Positions 1 through 10,731 of a stretch of 64,000 bases of DNA are shown piece by piece. Each line of letters opens with the position of its first letter. Position 1 is the stretch's first letter. The notes under the pieces were generated by a model. It made no database searches. It was not told the origin of the DNA and saw only the letters and a list, made by a program, of their open reading frames with translations. Source of the stretch: Simplicispira sedimenti (lineage in GTDB: Bacteria > Pseudomonadota > Gammaproteobacteria > Burkholderiales > Burkholderiaceae_C); NCBI RefSeq assembly GCF_022760965.1, contig NZ_JAKVIJ010000003.1, positions 124,001 to 188,000 on the forward strand, read 5' to 3'. A program made the translations under genes and the position numbers.

Positions 1-85
1 GCAGGGTCAGAAAGCTGCCGCCTCCGGCGACGGCGTTGAGGGCGCCAGCGATGAAGGCGGCGGCGAGCAGCAGGATGGTGTCCAA
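1..85 (-). CDS. TSUP/TauE-SafE family membrane transporter, N-terminal fragment
   Basis: Only the first 28 residues lie in the window; the gene continues past base 1. The start is a TTG at 85-83 preceded by a good ribosome binding site (GAAGGAGA on the minus strand). The peptide is a hydrophobic first helix followed by GALNAVAGGGSFLTL, the glycine-rich motif that opens TauE/SafE (sulfite exporter, DUF81) permeases. The family moves small anions such as sulfite or sulfoacetate across the inner membrane. The substrate cannot be told from this fragment. Confidence 0.8.
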   Translation of the reverse strand, partial: MDTILLLAAAFIAGALNAVAGGGSFLTL

Positions 86-240
86 GGGGTCTCCTTCAGG
101 CCCGGGTCCGTAAGGGCCTGTTCAAAGATGATTGCGGGCTATTGCGGCTATCTTAGGTGGAGATTTTTGAAGCTGATGGGTAGATTGGCACCTCAAAAGT
201 ACCAACTGCTTTGCCGGAGGGTGTGCGGTCGCGGGGCAGG
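86..240. other. Intergenic stretch, no feature recognised
   Basis: 155 bases between the transporter start and the ybeY stop. It is less GC-rich than its surroundings. I see no convincing hairpin, RNA gene or ORF. It must carry the promoter of the leftward transporter gene, but no clear -35/-10 pair stands out. Confidence 0.4.
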
Positions 241-699
241 CTATGGGGCGTAGGGGTCGGCGTAGCCCAGTTCCTGCAGGATGGAAGTTTCGTAGGCCTC
301 CATCTCCTGTGCATCCTGCTCGCTGGTTTCGTGGTCCCAGCCCTGGGCATGCAGCGTGCCGTGCACCAGCAGGTGGGCGTAGTGCTCTTCCAGGCTTTTG
401 TTCTGCTCGCGTGCCTCGCGCTCGACCACGGGGGCGCAGAGCACCAGGTCGGCGGTGACCACCGGCTCCTGCGTGTAGTCGAAGGTCAGCACGTTGGTGG
501 CGTAGTCCTTGTGCCGGTAGTCGCGGTTGAGCTGGCGGCCTTCGTCCTCGCCGACGATGCGTACGGTGATTTCGGCGTCCTGGGCGAGGGCGTGGCGGAT
601 CCAGCGCGCGACCTTGTGGCGCGGCAGCACGGCGCGGTGGGCCGCTGTGTCGTCGCTGCGGGCAAACTGCAGGGAGAGGGTGAGGTGGTTTAGAGCCAT
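241..699 (-). CDS. ybeY: Endoribonuclease YbeY (rRNA maturation factor)
   Basis: Single-strand-specific zinc endoribonuclease of the UPF0054 family, needed for 16S rRNA 3'-end maturation and 70S ribosome quality control. The 152-aa protein carries the metal-binding signature near the C-terminus: H113GTLH117AQGWDH123, followed by an acidic helix (EQDAQEMEAYE). Length is normal for the family. The ATG at 699 is preceded by GGAGG, and this Shine-Dalgarno lies inside a copy of the small interspersed repeat (698-752). phoH lies directly upstream on the same strand with a 63-bp gap, the usual ybeZ-ybeY arrangement, so the two are probably cotranscribed. Confidence 0.95.
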   Translation of the reverse strand: MALNHLTLSLQFARSDDTAAHRAVLPRHKVARWIRHALAQDAEITVRIVGEDEGRQLNRDYRHKDYATNVLTFDYTQEPVVTADLVLCAPVVEREAREQNKSLEEHYAHLLVHGTLHAQGWDHETSEQDAQEMEAYETSILQELGYADPYAP

Positions 700-752
700 T
701 TTGGCCTCCAGCGCCCGTCCTGATTGCGCGAGCAGCTATTGATTTATGAGTA
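698..752 (-). repeat. Small palindromic interspersed repeat, copy 1 (phoH-ybeY gap)
   Basis: Matches the family consensus seen in copies 2-6 of this window: a TTGGCCTC block, a CGC...GCGC stem, and an AGCAGCTAT block. Read on the minus strand it ends with CTGGAGGCCAAA directly before the ybeY ATG, so the repeat provides the ribosome binding site of ybeY. The 3' end of the unit is degenerate. Confidence 0.6.
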
Positions 753-762
753 TTTGTGGGTG

Positions 763-1713
763 TCAGTCGGCGCTGCGGCGGCCTCGCTGGGCGTCGTAGG
801 CATCGACGATGCGCGCCACCAGCGGGTGGCGCACCACGTCGGCACTGGTGAAGCGTGTCACCGCGATGCCCTTGACGCGCTTGAGCACCCGTTCGGCGTC
901 GACCAGGCCGCTCAGCGCCCCCTTGGGCAGGTCGATCTGGCTCACGTCGCCGGTGACGACGGCGCGCGAGCCGAAGCCGATGCGCGTGAGGAACATCTTC
1001 ATCTGTTCGGGCGTGGTGTTCTGCGCCTCGTCGAGGATGACGAAGGCGTTGTTCAGCGTGCGCCCGCGCATGAAGGCCAGCGGCGCGATTTCCAGCGCAT
1101 TGCGCTCGAAGGCCTTCTGTACCTTGTCGTAGCCCATGAGGTCGTAGAGGGCGTCGTACAGCGGGCGCAGGTAGGGGTCCACCTTCTGCGCGAGGTCGCC
1201 GGGCAGGAAGCCCAGGCGCTCGCCTGCTTCCACGGCCGGTCGCGTGAGCACGATGCGCTGCACGTTGCTGCGTTCCAGGGCATCGACCGCGCAGGCCACG
1301 GCGAGGTAGGTCTTGCCGGTGCCCGCCGGGCCGATGCCGAAGGTGATGTCGTGCGTGGCGATGTTGTCGAGGTACAGGGCCTGCGTGGGTGTGCGCGCGC
1401 GCAGGTCGGCGCGGCGGGTGTTCAGCGGCGCCGGGCCGCCCTCGGTTTCGGCGGCCAGGGCGCTGTCGCCCACCAGCATGAGCTGCAGGTGCTCTTCGGT
1501 GATGGGGCGGTCGGCCAGTTCGTAGACGGCCTGCAGCACCTCCAGCGCCTGCGTGGCGCGGGCCTTCGGGCCGTCCACCTTGAACTGCTCGTGCCGGTGC
1601 GCAATGCTCACCTGCAGCGCCGCCTCGATGGTGCGCAGGTGGCTGTCGGCCGGGCCGCACAGGTGCGTGAGGCGGATGTTGTTGTGGGGGGTGAAGGTGT
1701 GGCGCAGTATCAC
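763..1713 (-). CDS. phoH: PhoH-like ATPase (YbeZ)
   Basis: P-loop ATPase of the PhoH/YbeZ family, linked to RNA metabolism and to the partner YbeY encoded next. With the GTG start at 1713 the protein has 316 residues. The Walker A motif GPAGTGKT is at about 128-135, and a Walker B-like VILDEAQN occurs further on. A TTG at 1761 would add 16 residues, but it falls on the first base of the divergent ruvA start codon. The GTG gives the VILRHTFTPHNN start I expect for the family, so I chose it. No strong Shine-Dalgarno decides between them. It forms an operon with ybeY downstream. Confidence 0.9.
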   Translation of the reverse strand: MILRHTFTPHNNIRLTHLCGPADSHLRTIEAALQVSIAHRHEQFKVDGPKARATQALEVLQAVYELADRPITEEHLQLMLVGDSALAAETEGGPAPLNTRRADLRARTPTQALYLDNIATHDITFGIGPAGTGKTYLAVACAVDALERSNVQRIVLTRPAVEAGERLGFLPGDLAQKVDPYLRPLYDALYDLMGYDKVQKAFERNALEIAPLAFMRGRTLNNAFVILDEAQNTTPEQMKMFLTRIGFGSRAVVTGDVSQIDLPKGALSGLVDAERVLKRVKGIAVTRFTSADVVRHPLVARIVDAYDAQRGRRSAD

Positions 1714-1760
1714 GCGGATAATCCCAGTCGTTGGCCGCCTCGTCGCGGCAAAGGATTTCA

Positions 1761-2336
1761 ATGATAGGCAAATTGACCGGCCAGCTGCTGGAAAAGAACC
1801 CGCCCGAAGTGCTGGTGGACTGTCATGGCGTGGGCTACGAGGTGCAGGTGCCCATGAGCACGTTCTACAACCTGCCTGCGGTGGGCCAGACGGTGAGCCT
1901 GCTCACCCAGTTCATCGTGCGCGAGGATGCGCAATTGCTGTATGGCTTTGCCACGGCGCGCGAGCGCGCGGCGTTTCGTGAACTCATCAAGATATCCGGC
2001 GTGGGGCCGCGCACAGCGCTGTCCATCCTCAGCGGCATGGACGTGGACGATCTGACCCAGGCCGTGGCCTTGCAGGAGGCCGGGCGGCTGGTCAAGGTGC
2101 CGGGTATCGGCAAGAAGACCGCCGAGCGCTTGTTACTGGAACTCAAGGGCAAATTGGGCGATACATTGGGTACGGCAAGCGCTGCCCAGGCCAGCGGTGC
2201 GCAGGGCGATATTCTTCAGGCGCTGCTCGCTTTGGGGTACAACGACAAGGAAGCGGCGGCTGCACTCAAGGCTTTGCCTGGGGATGTGGCGGTCAGTGAG
2301 GGGATCAAGCTGGCGCTCAAGGCGCTGGCGAAATAG
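1761..2336 (+). CDS. ruvA: Holliday junction branch migration protein RuvA
   Basis: DNA-binding subunit of the RuvAB branch migration motor; a RuvA tetramer clamps the Holliday junction and recruits RuvB hexamers. The 191-aa protein starts MIGKLTGQLLEKNPP, a classic RuvA N-terminus. It has the two helix-hairpin-helix motifs (ISGVGPRTALSILSG and VPGIGKKTAERLLLELK) and the C-terminal domain III ending in LKALAK. It is slightly shorter than the E. coli protein (203). The ATG at 1761 is 47 bp from the phoH start on the other strand. ruvB, normally the next gene, is displaced by the protease gene at 2373-4268. Confidence 0.96.
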   Translation: MIGKLTGQLLEKNPPEVLVDCHGVGYEVQVPMSTFYNLPAVGQTVSLLTQFIVREDAQLLYGFATARERAAFRELIKISGVGPRTALSILSGMDVDDLTQAVALQEAGRLVKVPGIGKKTAERLLLELKGKLGDTLGTASAAQASGAQGDILQALLALGYNDKEAAAALKALPGDVAVSEGIKLALKALAK

Positions 2337-2372
2337 TGGCGACCTGTTCAGCCACCCACCGAAAGGAAAAAT

Positions 2373-4268
2373 ATGGTTTCATTTATGGAGCAACGTAACA
2401 AGAGACAGTTGGGCGGGATCTTGCTTTCAGTATTGATCGCAGGATGTGGCGGAGGTTCTGGGGAGCAAGTTTCCATGGTCACGCGTGTGGAGTCACGCGT
2501 GCAATCCGCAGATGCTGTTCAGGAACCTAGCAGTGTCAAGTCAGCGCCGGTTTCTGACCGCGTGAAGCCCAGCATCATTGGCTTGGGCAATGTGGCAAAG
2601 CCTAAGGTGCAGCTTGTGGAGATGAGAGGCGCTCGTTTGATTGGGCATTCCCGTACTGTTGAGCAAACTCGAACTGTGCAGGGTATAAAAAACCACTTGC
2701 AATGGGAGAAAACCCCATCTAATGGATGGAAATCTGCCCTGGGTTTCAAACTAAATGACGCCTTTGGACTGCGCATGGGGGTGCGTATTTCCATGCTTCC
2801 AGGGGAGGCTATTGTGCGTGTATATTCTCCAGAGCGCCCGGAGATGGTCTTTCAATTGTCTGGTGCGCAAATTCTGCAGATGATAAAGATCAATTTAGAT
2901 TCTGGCGACCTTTCTGACGAAGGGCGCACATGGTGGACTCCGGATATTGGGCACGCGCATGTTGTCCTCGAAATAGAATTGCCGCCAGGGATTGACGTAA
3001 ATAATGTTAGTTTCACTATTCCAGCAGTATCTGAAATTTTCGAAAATATTTCGTTGCCTACCGAACGGGAGTTAAGATTCGCAAAGATTGGTGAATCTGC
3101 GAGTTGCCATCTCGATTCAAATTGTTATGACGAGCATGCCAGTAAACGCAATGCTGTTGCGCGCATGTTATTCACCCGAAACGGGCAGACTTATGTCTGC
3201 TCAGGGACTTTGTTGAACGACAAAGAAGGGAGTGGCACGCCCTATTTTTTGAGCGCAAATCATTGTATTTCCAGTCAGACGGTTGCTAGCACACTCCAAA
3301 CAGACTGGTTTTATAGATCTCCTAGTTGTAATAATTTGACGCTTTCTAATAGCACTTCTAGAAGATTTAATGGGGCTACTCTTCTTTATGCGTCCACGGA
3401 AACAGATATATCGTTTATGCGCTTGACAGACACACCGCCAGCGGGTGCCACCTTTGCGGGGTGGGATGCAAGTGCGCAGGGTTTTGGCGCTTCGGTGGTA
3501 GGGATACATCATCCTCGAGGGGATTTGCAAAAAATCAGTTTTGGCAGTTTGAGGGGCTTCACTTCGTGCTTTCCGGGAGAAGGTAGTGAATTCAGTTGTT
3601 TTGGAACTACTGGAAAATTCTACACAGTTAACTGGTCTCAAGGCACAACTGAGGGTGGTAGTAGTGGTTCTGCGATATGGAAGGATGGCTATGTGATTGG
3701 CACCTTGTATGGCGGAGCGGCAGCATGCACGACAACCAATTCCTTGGATATTTACGGACGGTTTGACGTTGCATACGCTGCAAAAATAAAAGAATGGCTT
3801 GCATCTGCAACAGAAGGATACAAGCGGGTTCCGGTTTATAGGTTCTATAATACAAAAACTGGTGCACATTTTTATACTATGAGCGTTCCGGAGCGAGACA
3901 ATATCATTGCGTCTCTTAAGGAATTCAATTATGAAGGGGCCTTGTTTTATGCTTATGCAGGGGCGGGGTCGGGACTCAGTCCAGTCTATCGATTTTACAA
4001 TTCTGTTTCAGGAGCGCACTTTTATACCATCAGTCCTTCGGAGCGCGATAATGTTATCGCACTTTTGAAAAACTATAATTTTGAAGGCTCGCAATGGTAT
4101 GCGCAGCAGGGAGGTGGAAATGACAGTGTGGCAATGTATAGGTTTTTTAATTCCAAAACTGGCGCGCATTTTTATACGATCAATACTTTGGAAAGAGATT
4201 TCGTGATTGCATATAATAAAGAATTTTCCTATGAAGGTCCGGTTTATTACGCTTGGACCACTAAATAG
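2373..4268 (+). CDS. Lipoprotein trypsin-like serine protease with three C-terminal DUF5648-type repeats
   Basis: A 631-aa secreted lipoprotein. The N-terminus has a signal segment with lipobox LIAGC25. Residues about 240-475 look like a lysyl-endopeptidase/trypsin-like domain: catalytic His297 in SANHC, Asp345 in TDISFM, Ser431 in GGSSGSA, with several cysteines that could form disulfides. Residues 489-629 are three repeats of about 50 aa, each starting YRFYN/YRFFN..TGAHFYT, as in DUF5648, often found C-terminal to secreted hydrolases and possibly sugar-binding. The ATG at 2373 follows GAAAGGA at 2361-2367. Base composition is clearly more AT-rich than ruvA and ruvB on either side, which suggests acquisition. 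Substrate specificity is unknown. Confidence 0.85.
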   Translation: MVSFMEQRNKRQLGGILLSVLIAGCGGGSGEQVSMVTRVESRVQSADAVQEPSSVKSAPVSDRVKPSIIGLGNVAKPKVQLVEMRGARLIGHSRTVEQTRTVQGIKNHLQWEKTPSNGWKSALGFKLNDAFGLRMGVRISMLPGEAIVRVYSPERPEMVFQLSGAQILQMIKINLDSGDLSDEGRTWWTPDIGHAHVVLEIELPPGIDVNNVSFTIPAVSEIFENISLPTERELRFAKIGESASCHLDSNCYDEHASKRNAVARMLFTRNGQTYVCSGTLLNDKEGSGTPYFLSANHCISSQTVASTLQTDWFYRSPSCNNLTLSNSTSRRFNGATLLYASTETDISFMRLTDTPPAGATFAGWDASAQGFGASVVGIHHPRGDLQKISFGSLRGFTSCFPGEGSEFSCFGTTGKFYTVNWSQGTTEGGSSGSAIWKDGYVIGTLYGGAAACTTTNSLDIYGRFDVAYAAKIKEWLASATEGYKRVPVYRFYNTKTGAHFYTMSVPERDNIIASLKEFNYEGALFYAYAGAGSGLSPVYRFYNSVSGAHFYTISPSERDNVIALLKNYNFEGSQWYAQQGGGNDSVAMYRFFNSKTGAHFYTINTLERDFVIAYNKEFSYEGPVYYAWTTK

Positions 4269-4286
4269 AGCGTCGTGCAGTCAAGC

Positions 4287-5353
<1,067 letters not shown>

Positions 5354-5357
<4 letters not shown>

Positions 5358-6636
5358 CAGCGCTGCACGGGCGCCGCGCCCTCGTGGCGGGCGCGCTGGT
5401 GCTGCTGCTGGTGGGCGCGGCCTGGCTGGCCGCCCGGCCCGCGCCGGTCGATGCCGTGCAGCCGCGCCAGGGGCTGCTGGTGCGCAGCCTGCAGTTCTCC
5501 GCGCGCGTGGAAAGCCTCACGCGGGTGGAGCTGGGCAGCACGGTGACGGCACGCGTGGCGCGCGTGGCGGTGGATGAGGGCGCGCACGTGCGCGCCGGCC
5601 AGGTGCTGGTGCAGCTTGAATCCGACGAGGCCCAGGCCGCCTTGGCGCAGGCCCAGGCGGTCGAGCAGCAGGCGCGTGCGCGTCTGGCGGGCCTGCGCGG
5701 CACGGGCCGCCAGGCGGCGCAGGCGGCGCTGGCCCAGGCCGACGCCAGCGTGCGCGCCGCACGGGCCCAGTTCGAGCGCGTGGAGCCGTTGGTGGCCCAG
5801 GGCTTCTACAGCCCGGCCCAGCGCGACGAAGCGCGCCGTGCGCTCGATGTGGCGCTGGCCCAGCAGGCCGCTGCCCAGGCCCAGTGGCAGGCCCAGGGCG
5901 ATGCCGGTGCCGATACCGCGCAGGCCCAGGCCCAGTGGGACGCCGCGCGCGCCGCCACCCAGGCAGCCCAGGCCCGGCTGGCGCAGACCGCGCTGCGCGC
6001 GGGCGGCGATGGGCGCGTGATCCTGCGCAGCGTGGAGCCGGGCCAGATCGTGCAGCCCGGCAAGGCTCTGCTGACGCTGGCGCTGGACGGCCCCACGCAG
6101 CTCGTGGCCCAGGTGGACGAGCGCTTTCTGCAGCAGTTGCAGCCGGGCCAGCGTGCCGCCGTGCTGGCCGACGCCTTTGCCGGTCAGCCGTTCGCGGCGC
6201 GGGTGCAGTCCCTGGCTCCGGGGGTAGACGCGCAGCGCGGTGCCATCGAGGTCAAACTGGCACTGGAAAAGGCGCCACCCGATTTTTTGCGCGAAGACAT
6301 GACGCTCTCCGTGGAGGTGGAAACCGGCCGCAGCGAGCGCGCCCTGGCGCTGCCGCTGTCGGTGCTGCGCACGCCCATCGACGGCGATGTGGCGCAACTG
6401 CTGGTGGCCCGCGACGGCCGGGCCGAACTGCGCCGTGTGCGCGTGGGCCTGCGCACGCTCGACGCCTTCGCGGTGCAGGAGGGGCTCTCGGCCGAGGACT
6501 GGGTGCTGCGCGCCGCTGCCGTGCAACCAGGCCAGCGCGTGCGCCCGCGGCCCGTGCCCTGGGAGCCGGCTGCCGGGGTGCGCATGGGTGAGGGCGGCGC
6601 GGCCGGTGCGGCCCTGGCCCAAGGCATGGGGCGCTG

Positions 6637-6637
<1 letters not shown>
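5354..6637 (+). CDS. HlyD/RND-type periplasmic adaptor subunit of an ABC exporter
   Basis: Membrane fusion protein of 427 aa that would link an inner-membrane ABC transporter to an outer-membrane channel. One N-terminal membrane anchor (about residues 10-28) is followed by a lipoyl-like domain. A long Ala/Gln-rich coiled-coil hairpin follows (many LAQAQA and AQAQW heptads), then the second half-lipoyl and beta-barrel domains. The ATG at 5354 overlaps the ruvB stop by four bases. The order adaptor, FtsX-type permease, ATPase resembles MacAB or DevBCA systems. I cannot infer the substrate. Confidence 0.85.
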
Positions 6638-7866
<1,229 letters not shown>

Positions 7867-7878
7867 CGGGGTGCGGCG

Positions 7879-8569
<691 letters not shown>

Positions 8570-8595
<26 letters not shown>

Positions 8596-8929
8596 ACACG
8601 ATCTCCAGCAGATAGTCCGGGCTGGCCAGCTCGGCGCTCACGCAGGCCCGCGCCGGGGCGCAGCCTTCGGGCAGCCAGGCCTGCCACAGCGCGTTGAAGG
8701 CGGCGCGGTCGGCCATGTGCTTGAGGTAGATCGTCGCCATCAGGATATGGCGCTTGTCGGTGCCGCACAGCGCCATGGTGCGCTCGGCCTGCGCGAACAG
8801 GGCCTGCGTCTGGCTGGCAATGTCGGCGCCGCTCTCGGGCACCTCCACAAAGTACGCCGTGTGCTGGTGCACCACGGCGTCCGACCATTGGGACTGGGGA
8901 TTGATGCGGGTGATGGTGTTGGATTCCAT
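8570..8929 (-). CDS. RidA/YjgF-family protein
   Basis: A 119-aa member of the Rid family, whose members hydrolyse reactive enamine/imine intermediates; some subfamilies have other roles. The start MESNTITRINPQSQWSDAVVHQ is the ATG at 8929. The family's C-terminal block CVSAELASPDYLLEIVFTVAV is present, with an Arg (PAR) just before it. It lies downstream of nirN on the same strand, separated by a copy of the post-stop repeat. It overlaps the convergent ABC ATPase gene by 26 bp, which is unusual. Confidence 0.85.
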
Positions 8930-8984
8930 ATCAGTTGCTCCAAGACAGGCCGCATTGTCCATGCCCTCGAAACAGGCGCGGTCC

Positions 8985-9099
8985 AGACCAGGGCTCCCGC
9001 GCAAGGGCCGCCCCGCCGCGCCGGGAGCGTCCCCCTGCCCGCATTGCGCAGCAATGCGAGAGCGGGGGGAAGGCGCGCAGCGCCACAGGGGGGTGTTCC
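8985..9099 (-). repeat. Post-stop-codon repeat, copy a (after nirN)
   Basis: Read on the minus strand it starts within a few bases of the nirN stop: ACACCCCCCTGTGGCGC, a CTTCCCCCC block, a GCATTGC/GCAATGC hairpin, then GGCGGGGCGGCCCTTGCG. The same order occurs in six other places in this window, always directly after a stop codon and with the same polarity. Confidence 0.75.
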
Positions 9100-10731
9100 T
9101 CAGTGAGACGTGCCCTCTGAGCGCGTGATCTTGTTCCACACGTTGTACTTGCCCACAGGCTTGCTCATGGGCAGGCGTTTGACTTCCTTGAGCGTCTGCG
9201 CGTCGTACACGATGAGGGCGCCGTCCATCTCCCACACGCTGGCCAGGGCGTAACGGCCGTCCTTGGTGAACTCGATGTGCGCCAGCGTCCTGCCGGGCTC
9301 GCGCAGGCTGGCCACGGGCTCCAGCGTGGCCTTGTCGATCAGCGTGAGCGTGTCCTTGGCCTTCGGGCTCATCATCGAGTCGGTCCAGGCGTAGCGCGTG
9401 TTCTCGTGGCTGCGCATGAAGAAGCCCGGACCCGGCGTGGGGATGGTCTTGACCGTGCGCCAGGTCTTCATGTCGATCACGTCGATGGCGCCGTCCTTGA
9501 GGTTCGGGCTGGCCAGCACCGTGGTGCCGTTCCAGGCGAAGGTGATGCCCGAGCCCAGGTGCGGCATGCCGGCGATGGGCAGGTCGGCGATCTTGCGGCG
9601 CGCGTCCAGGTTCACCACCTGGGCGGATGCGCCCTCGCTGCTCCCGGCCTTGGGGCGCGTGGCACCGAGCACATGGCGGTAGCTCTGGTCGAAGAAGAAA
9701 TCGTCCAGCGGCTCGTCCAGCGGCGTGCGGCGCACGCCTTGGAAGCCCGGCTTGGGCAGGCCCTCGCCCATCCTGTAGTCGTGCACCAGGCCGTCGTAAA
9801 TGGGCTCGGCCTGGGGGTCGTAGGAGATTTCCCAGACCTCGGGGATGTCCTTGAGTGCCACCACGAAGCTCTTGCGCGGCGCGGCGTCGTACACCGCCGA
9901 GGCGCGCGAGGCGCTCTTGCCGTCGAGCGTGGTGGCGTCATAGCGCTTGACCAGTTGCAGGTCGGCGTCGAACAGCACCACGGTGCGCGGCAGGTAGTTG
10001 GCGGCCATGACCCAGCGGCCGTCGCCGCTCACGGCCACGTTGCGCATGTTCAGGCCGGCGCGCACCTCGGCGACCACGGCCAGGTTCCACAGGTCGTACT
10101 TGGTGATCCAGCCGTCGCGCGAGCCGAAAAACACGTAACGCCCGTCGGGCGAAAACTTGGGGCCGCCGTGCAGTGCGTAGCGGCTGGCGAAGCGGTGGAT
10201 GACCTCGAAACGGTCGCCGTCGAGCACCGAGACATGGTGGTCACCGCCCTCGACGACCAGGAACACGTTCATTGGGTCGGCTTGCCACACCGGCTTGTCG
10301 GCCAGCGGCTTCGTGGGTGCAGGGGCGGCGCGCGAGGCGCGGATGTCGGCGTCGCTCCAGGCGGGCGCGGGCTCCACGGGCTGGTAGATCCAGCCGGCCA
10401 GCGCGGCGATCTCGGCGGCCGACAGCGCGGCGGCAAAGCCCGGCATCTGCGTGGCCGCGCGGCCTGTGCCGATGACCTTCAGCGCCTCGGCGCGGCGCAG
10501 GCGTTCAAGGCTTTCGGGCAGCAAGGCTGGGCCCATGCCCCCCGTGCGCTGCGTGCCGTGGCACGCAGCGCAATGCTGCTGGTACAGCGCTGACGCATCA
10601 ATGGCGACGGCCGCGGCAGGAGCTGGTGGCGTGTTTTGCGCGTGGGCCAGATCCACGCCCATCCAGAGCAGCCCCGCACTCAGGGCCAACTGGCCGGCGC
10701 CAGCCAGCCAGTGCCGTAGGCGCTCACACAC
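9100..10731 (-). CDS. nirN: NirN, cytochrome c / heme d1-domain protein (dihydro-heme d1 dehydrogenase)
   Basis: Periplasmic protein of heme d1 maturation; in Pseudomonas NirN introduces the final acrylate double bond into d1 before transfer to NirS. The 543-aa protein has a Sec signal peptide (residues 1-31, cleavage after AHA), a cytochrome c domain with C54AAC57H58, then an eight-bladed d1-type propeller ending KPVGKYNVWNKITRSEG, as in NirN. I chose the GTG at 10731, which overlaps the nirJ stop and places the signal peptide correctly; upstream in-frame starts would lie inside nirJ. It is the last gene of the nir operon. Confidence 0.92.
   Translation of the reverse strand: MCERLRHWLAGAGQLALSAGLLWMGVDLAHAQNTPPAPAAAVAIDASALYQQHCAACHGTQRTGGMGPALLPESLERLRRAEALKVIGTGRAATQMPGFAAALSAAEIAALAGWIYQPVEPAPAWSDADIRASRAAPAPTKPLADKPVWQADPMNVFLVVEGGDHHVSVLDGDRFEVIHRFASRYALHGGPKFSPDGRYVFFGSRDGWITKYDLWNLAVVAEVRAGLNMRNVAVSGDGRWVMAANYLPRTVVLFDADLQLVKRYDATTLDGKSASRASAVYDAAPRKSFVVALKDIPEVWEISYDPQAEPIYDGLVHDYRMGEGLPKPGFQGVRRTPLDEPLDDFFFDQSYRHVLGATRPKAGSSEGASAQVVNLDARRKIADLPIAGMPHLGSGITFAWNGTTVLASPNLKDGAIDVIDMKTWRTVKTIPTPGPGFFMRSHENTRYAWTDSMMSPKAKDTLTLIDKATLEPVASLREPGRTLAHIEFTKDGRYALASVWEMDGALIVYDAQTLKEVKRLPMSKPVGKYNVWNKITRSEGTSH

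Noticed and set aside
120..160. Possible diverged end of a 268-bp element near CCTGTTCAAAGATG
   Set aside because: Only a few bases resemble the terminal repeat of copy 1 and no inverted partner is found nearby.
122..1771. 549-aa open frame on the minus strand over ybeY and phoH
   Set aside because: Arg/Pro/His/Gly-rich translation typical of an out-of-frame shadow of GC-rich genes; ybeY and phoH in other frames carry clear motifs.
4275..4286. GTG start for ruvB four codons upstream
   Set aside because: The extra residues MQSS are not seen in RuvB as I know it, and the ATG at 4287 gives the family start.
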